From a bacterium (lineage in GTDB: Bacteria > Oederibacteriota > JAJYGY01): 12,014 bases of DNA. Positions 6,702-12,014 of this stretch are shown here, in pieces. The stretch covers positions 1-12,014 of the forward strand of contig JAJYGY010000068.1 in NCBI GenBank assembly GCA_021790555.1, in the 5' to 3' direction. The position numbers and the translations under genes were made by a program. The notes beneath the pieces were generated by a model, which saw only the letters and a program-made list of their open reading frames with translations, had not been told where the DNA came from and made no database searches. Each line of letters starts with the position of its first letter. Position 1 is the first letter of the stretch.

Positions 6702-7291
6702 GGCAGGGCCGGCCCCTTCAGGCGGGACTGGATGAGGCGGATGACCTCGTCGCGGCCGAAGCCGCTGACGGCCGAGCAGGCCTGGGGCTTGTAGCTGAGG
6801 CCCAGCTGGACGCGCAGGCGTTCCAGGCTTTTGGCGCGCTCGTTTCCGGAGAGCTTGTCGGCCTTGGTGGCCACGGGTTCCCAGTCCAGGCCGGACTGGC
6901 GCAGGAAGGCATGCAGCTGCAGGTCGTCGGGGGTGGCGGCGTGGCGCGAGTCCAGCAGGCTCAGCACCAGGCGCAGGTTGGGCCGGCCGGTGAGGTAGCC
7001 TTCCACCAGGTCCCGCCAGTGCTGACGCATGCGCGCCGGCACCCGGGCGAAACCATAGCCGGGGAGGTCCACCAGGCGGAAGCCGCCCTGGACCTCGAAG
7101 AAGTGCAGCATCTGGGTGCGGCCCGGGGTCTTGGAGACCCGCGCCAGGTCCTTCTCGCCGCACAGGGAGTTCAAGAAGGAGGACTTGCCCACGTTGGAGC
7201 GGCCGGCCAGGGCGACCTCGGGCAGGCCGTCGGCCGGGCACTGGGCCAGGCTGTCGGCGGCCTTCAGGTATCGGGCTTTCAAGCGGGCCAT
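6698..7291 (-). CDS. engB: Ribosome-biogenesis GTPase EngB (YsxC/YihA)
   Basis: This cytoplasmic TRAFAC-class GTPase of 197 residues, the normal family size, is needed for late assembly of the 50S ribosomal subunit. G1 is GRSNVGKSS (30-38). The G2 threonine lies in KTPGRTQ (54-60), G3 is DLPGYGFA (75-82), G4 is TKADK (142-146) and G5 is SAVSG (173-177). The block LLDSRHAATPDD is also typical. The start ATG lies one base after the lon stop, with GAGG about seven bases upstream inside the end of lon, and the 3' end overlaps the MFS start by four bases. The order clpX-lon-engB is also found in Bacillus (clpX-lonB-lonA-ysxC), which supports the assignment. All GTPase motifs are intact. Confidence 0.96.
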   Translation of the reverse strand: MARLKARYLKAADSLAQCPADGLPEVALAGRSNVGKSSFLNSLCGEKDLARVSKTPGRTQMLHFFEVQGGFRLVDLPGYGFARVPARMRQHWRDLVEGYLTGRPNLRLVLSLLDSRHAATPDDLQLHAFLRQSGLDWEPVATKADKLSGNERAKSLERLRVQLGLSYKPQACSAVSGFGRDEVIRLIQSRLKGPALP

Positions 7292-7292
7292 C

Positions 7293-9722
7293 TCAGTGCC
7301 TCAGCTCGCCTTCCTTCCACAGGACCACCTTGGGCACGGAAAGCTCGGCCAGCCGCTTCTGCCTCGGGCTGGCCTTGCCCGTTTCCAGGGCCAGGGCCAG
7401 GACCTGGTCCATGGAGGAGACCAGGTGGATGGAAAAGCGGCGGCGCACCTCGGGGGGGATGTCCTCGAGGTCCTTCTGGTTCAGGCGGGGCACCAGCAGG
7501 GTGGAAACCCCGGCCCGGTTCGCGGCCAGGGCCTTCTCCTTCAGCCCGCCGATGGGGAGCACCCGGCCGCGCAGGGTCACCTCGCCGGTCATGGCCAGGC
7601 GCCCCTTGACGGCCCGGCCGGTCAGGGCCGAAACCAGGGCCGTGGCCATGGTGATGCCCGCCGAGGGGCCGTCCTTGGGGGTGGCTCCCTCGGGGATGTG
7701 GATGTGGATGTCCAGGCCCTTGTGGAAATCCTCGGCCAGGCCGAAGCGGCGGGCGCGTGAACGGATGTAGGACAGGGCCGCCTGGGCCGATTCCTTCATC
7801 ACCTCGCCCAGCTTGCCGGTGAGCACCAGGCCCCCCTTGCCCTTCATCAGGGTGACCTCGATGGAGAGCACCTCGCCGCCGGCCTCGGTCCAGGCCAGGC
7901 CGGTGGCCACGCCCACCTGGTTGACGTGGATGCTCTCGTCCTTGAGGTACTTGGGCACGCCCAGGAACTGGTGCAGGTTGGAGGCCGTCACCTCCAGGCG
8001 GGCCTCGCCGGCGCCCTTCTCCACCACCTTCTTGGCGGCCTTGCGGCACAGGGCCGTCAGCTCGCGCTCCAGCGAGCGCACCCCGGCCTCGCGGGTGTAC
8101 TGGCGGATGAGCTTCAGAAGGGCCTCGTCCTCCACCCGCAGGTTGCCCTCCTTGAGTCCGTGCTGCTTCAGCTGGCGGGGGATGAGGAAGCGCCGGGCGA
8201 TGCTGGCCTTCTCCTCCTCGGTGTAGCCGGGGATCTCGATGACCTCCATGCGGTCGCGCAGGGGCGCGGGGATCTCGTGCAGCATGTTGGCCGTGGCGAT
8301 GAAGAGCACCTCGGAAAGGTCGAATTCGGCGTCCAGGTAGTGGTCGGTGAAGGCGTGGTTCTGCTCCGGGTCCAGCACCTCCAGCAGGGCGGCCGAGGGG
8401 TCGCCGCGGAAGTCCGTGCTCATCTTGTCCACCTCGTCGAGCAGGAACACCGGGTTGCGGCTCTTGGCCTTCTTCAGGCTCTGGATGACCCGGCCGGGCA
8501 AGGCGCCGATGTAGGTGCGGCGGTGCCCGCGGATCTCGGCCTCGTCGCGCACCCCGCCCAGCGAGACCCGCACGAAGTTGCGGCCCATGCAGCGGGCCAC
8601 CGACTTGGCCAGGCTGGTCTTGCCCACGCCCGGGGGGCCCACCAGGCAGAGGATGGGGCCGCGCAGGCTGTCCACCAGCTGGCGCACGGAGAGGTATTCC
8701 AGGATGCGCTGCTTGACCTTCTTCAGGCCGTCGTGGTCCTCCTCCAGCACGGCCTCGGCGCGCTTCAGGTCCAGGGTGTCCTTGGTGCGGGCGTTCCAGG
8801 GAAGGGCCAGGATCCAGTCCAGGTAGGTGCGCACCACGGTGGCCTCGGCCGAGAAGGGCGCCATCTTCTCCAGGCGCTCCAGCTCCTTGGCCGCCTTTTC
8901 GTGGGCCTCCCTGGGAAGCTTGGCGGCCTCGATGCGGCGCTTCAGCTCGCCCATCTCGCCGCCGCCGTTGCCCTCGTCGCGCTGGCCCAGCTCCTTCTGG
9001 ATGGCCTTCAGCTGTTCCTGCAGGTAGTACTCCCTCTGGGCCTTCTCCATGTTCTTGCGCACGCGCCCCTGGATGCGCCGCTCGATCTCCAGGATCTCGT
9101 TCTCCTCGCCCAGCTGGCGGCACAGCTCCTCCAGGCGGTCCCTGGCCGGCACGGTGGCCAGCAGCTTCTGCTTGTCCTCCACCTTCAGAAGCAGGTGGGC
9201 CGCGATGAGGTCGGCCAGGCGGCCAGGGTCCTCCACGTTGAGCACCGAGAGCATGGTCTCGGGCGGCAGCTTGCCGTTGAGCTTGACGTAGGCCTCGAAC
9301 AGGTGGATGGCGTTGCGCATCAGCGCCTCCATCTGGGCGCTCCGGGGGACCAGGGCCTCCTTCTGCTCCTCCAGGCGGGCCTTGAAGAAGGGGCTGGTCT
9401 GGACGATCTTGGCCACCCTCACGCGGGCGCCCCCCTCCAGCAGCACGCGCACGGCCCCGTCGGGCAGCTTCACCATCTGCAGCACCTCGGCCATGGTGCC
9501 GAAGGAATAGAGGTCCTCGGGCTTGGGGTCCTCCTGCACGGCCTTCTTCTGGGCCACCAGGCAAAGCCGCTTGCCCTGGCTCATGGCGGCCTCCAGCGCC
9601 TGGATGGACTTGCCCCGGCCGATGAACAGGGGCAGGACCATGTTGGGGAAGAGCACCAGGTCCCTCAGGGGAAGCAGGGGCACCGCGTTTTTAGGGGCGG
9701 AAAGGGTTTTCGACTTGGGCAT
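7293..9722 (-). CDS. lon: ATP-dependent protease Lon (LonA type)
   Basis: This is a cytoplasmic homohexameric AAA+ serine protease of 809 residues, full family length, degrading damaged and regulatory proteins. The N-terminal substrate-binding LON domain starts at VPLLPLRDLVLFPNMVLPLF (14-33). A charged helical, coiled-coil-like stretch follows (about 205-285). The AAA+ module has Walker A GPPGVGKTS (362-370), Walker B VFLLDEVDK (425-433) and the sensor-1 region LFIATAN (473-479). The C-terminal protease domain has the Ser-Lys dyad: Ser687 in PKDGPSAGI and Lys730 in GGLKEK, with the same 43-residue spacing as E. coli Ser679/Lys722. The ATG at 9722 gives a family-like N-terminus. The frame stays open another 300 bases upstream through the repeat array, but that part does not look like protein. 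No strong Shine-Dalgarno is visible, and no promoter is evident between the repeats and the start. Confidence 0.97.
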   Translation of the reverse strand: MPKSKTLSAPKNAVPLLPLRDLVLFPNMVLPLFIGRGKSIQALEAAMSQGKRLCLVAQKKAVQEDPKPEDLYSFGTMAEVLQMVKLPDGAVRVLLEGGARVRVAKIVQTSPFFKARLEEQKEALVPRSAQMEALMRNAIHLFEAYVKLNGKLPPETMLSVLNVEDPGRLADLIAAHLLLKVEDKQKLLATVPARDRLEELCRQLGEENEILEIERRIQGRVRKNMEKAQREYYLQEQLKAIQKELGQRDEGNGGGEMGELKRRIEAAKLPREAHEKAAKELERLEKMAPFSAEATVVRTYLDWILALPWNARTKDTLDLKRAEAVLEEDHDGLKKVKQRILEYLSVRQLVDSLRGPILCLVGPPGVGKTSLAKSVARCMGRNFVRVSLGGVRDEAEIRGHRRTYIGALPGRVIQSLKKAKSRNPVFLLDEVDKMSTDFRGDPSAALLEVLDPEQNHAFTDHYLDAEFDLSEVLFIATANMLHEIPAPLRDRMEVIEIPGYTEEEKASIARRFLIPRQLKQHGLKEGNLRVEDEALLKLIRQYTREAGVRSLERELTALCRKAAKKVVEKGAGEARLEVTASNLHQFLGVPKYLKDESIHVNQVGVATGLAWTEAGGEVLSIEVTLMKGKGGLVLTGKLGEVMKESAQAALSYIRSRARRFGLAEDFHKGLDIHIHIPEGATPKDGPSAGITMATALVSALTGRAVKGRLAMTGEVTLRGRVLPIGGLKEKALAANRAGVSTLLVPRLNQKDLEDIPPEVRRRFSIHLVSSMDQVLALALETGKASPRQKRLAELSVPKVVLWKEGELRH

Positions 9723-9746
9723 GGAAATTCCAGTGAAGGAAGGTCG

Positions 9747-9767
9747 GTCCCGCGCAGAGCGCGGGAC
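9747..9767. repeat. Perfect 9-base stem-loop in repeat copy 1
   Basis: GTCCCGCGC and GCGCGGGAC are exact complements around the loop AGA. In copies 2-4 the eighth stem base is A instead of G, leaving one A-C mismatch in the stem. No T-run follows on either strand, so it does not look like an intrinsic terminator. Confidence 0.8.
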
Positions 9768-9822
9768 AATGCCGCCAGGCCCAGTGGGCCTTGGCCGTGG
9801 AATGCCGGTCCCGCACAGAGCG

Positions 9823-9856
9823 CGGGGCGGGGACCCCGCCCCGGCTGAACCGGGGC
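9823..9856. repeat. Two mutually exclusive hairpins in remodelled repeat copy 2
   Basis: CGGGGCGGGG (9823-9832) and CCCCGCCCCG (9834-9843) are exact complements around a single A. The overlapping GCCCCGG (9838-9844) and CCGGGGC (9850-9856) pair around CTGAA. The two stems share 9838-9843, so only one can form at a time. This block replaces about 10 bases of the standard unit and makes copy 2 28 bases longer. Confidence 0.75.
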
Positions 9857-9978
9857 ACCCCTGCCAGGCCCAGTGGGCCTTGGCCGTGGAATGCCGGTCC
9901 CGCACAGAGCGCGGGACAATGCCGCCAGGCCCAGTGGGCCTTGGCCGTGGAATGCCGGTCCCGCACAGAGCGCGGGAC

Positions 9979-10014
9979 AATGCCGCCAGGCCCAGTGGGC
10001 CTTGGCCGGCGGCA

Positions 10015-10016
<2 letters not shown>
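9979..10016. repeat. Hairpin over the clpX stop codon
   Basis: AATGCCGCC (9979-9987) and GGCGGCATT (10008-10016) pair perfectly. They enclose the inner repeat stem AGGCCC-AGT-GGGCCT. The outer arm reaches two bases into the clpX TAA (10017-10015 on the minus strand). The other repeat copies lack the second outer arm, so this longer hairpin is specific to the clpX-proximal end of the array. Confidence 0.75.
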
Positions 10017-11253
<1,237 letters not shown>

Positions 11254-11261
11254 GGGCGCAC

Positions 11262-11864
11262 CTATTTTTTCTCGTCCAGTTCCTTGTGGGACGTGATCAC
11301 CATGTCCACCAGTCCGTATTCCCTGGCCTCCTGCGCGCTCATGAAGCGGTCGCGCTCGGTGTCGTCGTTGATCTTGGAGAGGGGCTGCCCGGTGTGGTTG
11401 GCCAGGATGCCGTTGAGGATCTCGCGGATGCGCAGGATCTCCTTGGCCTGGATCTGGATGTCCGTGCTCTGGCCCTGGGCCCCGCCGGAGGGCTGGTGGA
11501 TCATCACCCGGGCGTTGGGCAGGGCCCGGCGCTTGCCCTTGTTGCCGGCCGCCAGCAGCACCGCCCCCATCGAGGCGGCCTGGCCGATGCAGATGGTCGA
11601 CACCGGCGACTTGACGTACTGCATGGTGTCGTAGATGCCCATGCCCGCCGAAACCGAGCCCCCGGGGCTGTTGATGTACAGGTTGATGTCCTTCTCCGGA
11701 TCCTCGCTGTCCAGAAAAAGCATCTGGGCGATGACCAGGTTGGCCACGTAGTCGTCGATGGGCGTGCCCAGGAAGATGATCCGGTCCTTCAGCAGGCGCG
11801 AGTAGATGTCGTAGCCCCTCTCGCCGCGCGCGGTCTGCTCCACCACCATGGGAACCAAAGCCAT
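11262..11864 (-). CDS. clpP: ClpP, proteolytic subunit of ClpXP
   Basis: This serine peptidase of 200 residues forms the double-ring tetradecameric chamber served by ClpX. The catalytic triad is Ser98 (GQAASMGA), His123 (MIHQPSGG) and Asp172 (DDTERDRFMS). The family entry block is RIIFLGTPIDD, and the oligomerisation handle region follows QGQSTDIQIQAKE. A short N-terminal stretch, MALVPMVVEQTARGERGYDIYSRLL, includes the usual processing and axial-loop region. The ATG at 11864 has a modest AGGGGG ribosome-binding stretch. A second in-frame ATG at residue 6 is a possible alternative. It lies just downstream of a perfect FNR-type palindrome and about 106 bases after the probable tig stop. The gene leads the clpP-clpX-lon order on the minus strand. 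Confidence 0.98.
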   Translation of the reverse strand: MALVPMVVEQTARGERGYDIYSRLLKDRIIFLGTPIDDYVANLVIAQMLFLDSEDPEKDINLYINSPGGSVSAGMGIYDTMQYVKSPVSTICIGQAASMGAVLLAAGNKGKRRALPNARVMIHQPSGGAQGQSTDIQIQAKEILRIREILNGILANHTGQPLSKINDDTERDRFMSAQEAREYGLVDMVITSHKELDEKK

Positions 11865-11970
11865 AAAACCCCCTGTGATTTTGATTTAAATCAAAAAAGC
11901 GGCTGGTTGGAATCGTCCTTTGATCTTCTACAATTTTACGGAAGCCGCGGCCCGGCGGTTTGCGGCCCGG
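11865..11970. other. tig-clpP intergenic region
   Basis: These 106 non-coding bases hold the palindrome at 11879-11896, an AT-rich patch near 11930-11938 with TAAAAT on the minus strand (five of six -10 bases, no -35 partner), and a GC-rich part beside the upstream gene. I see no convincing intrinsic terminator, so clpP may be read both from the upstream gene and from a local promoter. Confidence 0.6.
11879..11896. promoter_or_regulatory. FNR-type operator, perfect 18-base palindrome upstream of clpP
   Basis: TTTTGATTT is followed directly by its exact reverse complement AAATCAAAA. The core TTGAT-N4-ATCAA is the consensus of FNR-type regulators (FNR, ANR, DNR). It ends 14 bases before the clpP ATG, inside the only AT-rich stretch of the region. 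No clear -35/-10 pair is visible nearby, so whether it would activate or repress cannot be told. A plain 9-base A/U stem in the mRNA leader is the alternative reading. Confidence 0.55.
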
Positions 11971-12014
11971 TCAGATTTCCTGCACCGCGGCCCGGTCCAG
12001 GATCCAGTTCATGG
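11971..12014 (-). CDS. tig: Probable trigger factor, C-terminal end only
   Basis: Only the last 13 codons and the stop are inside the window, reading MNWILDRAAVQEI then TGA at 11973-11971. The pattern of a hydrophobic helix followed by LDRAAVQE resembles the C-terminal tail of trigger factor (for example LDFLLEKA-V-E type endings). Trigger factor is also the usual neighbour upstream of clpP-clpX in many bacteria. Trigger factor is the ribosome-bound chaperone and prolyl isomerase acting on nascent chains. The assignment rests on a very short tail plus gene order, so it is provisional. Confidence 0.5.
   Translation of the reverse strand, partial: MNWILDRAAVQEI

Larger units (their letters stand above)
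9745..10007. repeat. Array of about 3.5 copies of a 61-base hairpin-rich unit
   Basis: The unit starts CGGTCCCGC(A/G)CAGAGCGCG and ends TTGGCCGTGGAATGC. Copies lie at 9745-9805 (61 bases), 9806-9894 (89 bases, middle replaced), 9895-9955 (61 bases) and 9956-10007 (about 52 bases, then diverging). Intact copies are almost identical, the main difference being G to A at unit position 10 in copies 2-4. Each unit holds two stem-loops: GTCCCGC(A/G)C-AGA-GCGCGGGAC and AGGCCC-AGT-GGGCCT. The sequence has no stop codon in any of the six frames. The composition and placement between co-directional genes recall REP/BIME-type palindromic elements. I do not recognise the family. Confidence 0.92.
9723..10014. 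other. clpX-lon intergenic region
   Basis: These 292 non-coding bases lie between the clpX stop and the lon start. Nearly all of it is the repeat array described separately; only about 22 bases beside lon are unique. I see no promoter and no hairpin followed by a T-run in the direction of transcription. Lon expression therefore probably depends on read-through from clpP-clpX, or on a promoter I cannot recognise. Confidence 0.8.

Noticed and set aside
7926..9848. 640-codon plus-strand frame opposite lon
   Set aside because: Low-complexity leucine/glutamine/histidine-rich translation fully antisense to the well-supported lon gene, with no ribosome-binding site of note.
9745..10007. CRISPR array
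   Set aside because: The whole 61-base unit is repeated without unique spacers, it has internal hairpins, and no cas genes are nearby.
11947..11995. Three exact copies of GCGGCCCGG (11947, 11962, 11987)
   Set aside because: They are short GC-rich words with uneven spacing (15 and 25 bases), one lies inside the probable tig coding end, and they do not form a clear hairpin. Chance is likely.

Overview
The window is GC-rich throughout, coding third positions are mostly G or C, and there is no intron-like structure, so it is bacterial chromosome. Nearly all of it is conserved housekeeping sequence. The gene set and the order clpP-clpX-lon-engB do not fix the lineage. A Gram-negative such as an Acidobacteriota (Holophagae-type) or deltaproteobacterium-like organism would fit, but this is a low-confidence guess. 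I see no phage, insertion sequence, CRISPR or tRNA/rRNA content.

Layout, left to right. (1) 1-2160, plus strand: a tight cluster of an RstA/CpxR-type response regulator (3' part only), its membrane histidine kinase, and a DUF1697 protein. The genes are coupled by a 1-base overlap and a 1-base gap. (2) 2150-5047: serA on the minus strand and serC on the plus strand, the first two pathway-specific enzymes of L-serine synthesis. They are divergently transcribed from a 222-base AT-rich control region. It holds a good sigma70-type serA promoter and a perfect 8+8 base inverted repeat matching the CRP-type consensus TGTGA-N6-TCACA. (3) 5062-12014, minus strand: a proteostasis and ribosome-assembly cluster read right to left. 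It runs from the end of a probable trigger factor gene through clpP, clpX, an intergenic repeat array, lon, engB/ysxC, an MFS transporter and rsfS.

How the genes work together. Trigger factor, ClpXP and Lon cover nascent-chain folding and ATP-dependent proteolysis. EngB and RsfS act on assembly and silencing of the large ribosomal subunit, so the cluster joins protein synthesis to protein quality control. The MFS protein in the middle has no obvious link to these roles. SerA and SerC turn 3-phosphoglycerate into phosphoserine; serB is not in the window.

The unusual material is non-coding. About 3.5 copies of a 61-base hairpin-rich unit fill the clpX-lon gap (9745-10007); one copy is remodelled and the last forms a hairpin over the clpX stop codon. 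Two near-perfect dyads of the CRP/FNR type lie upstream of serA/serC and of clpP, with the same TGA-N6-TCA geometry. I found no gene set that looks like an undescribed multi-gene system. The repeat family and the two dyads are the best leads.
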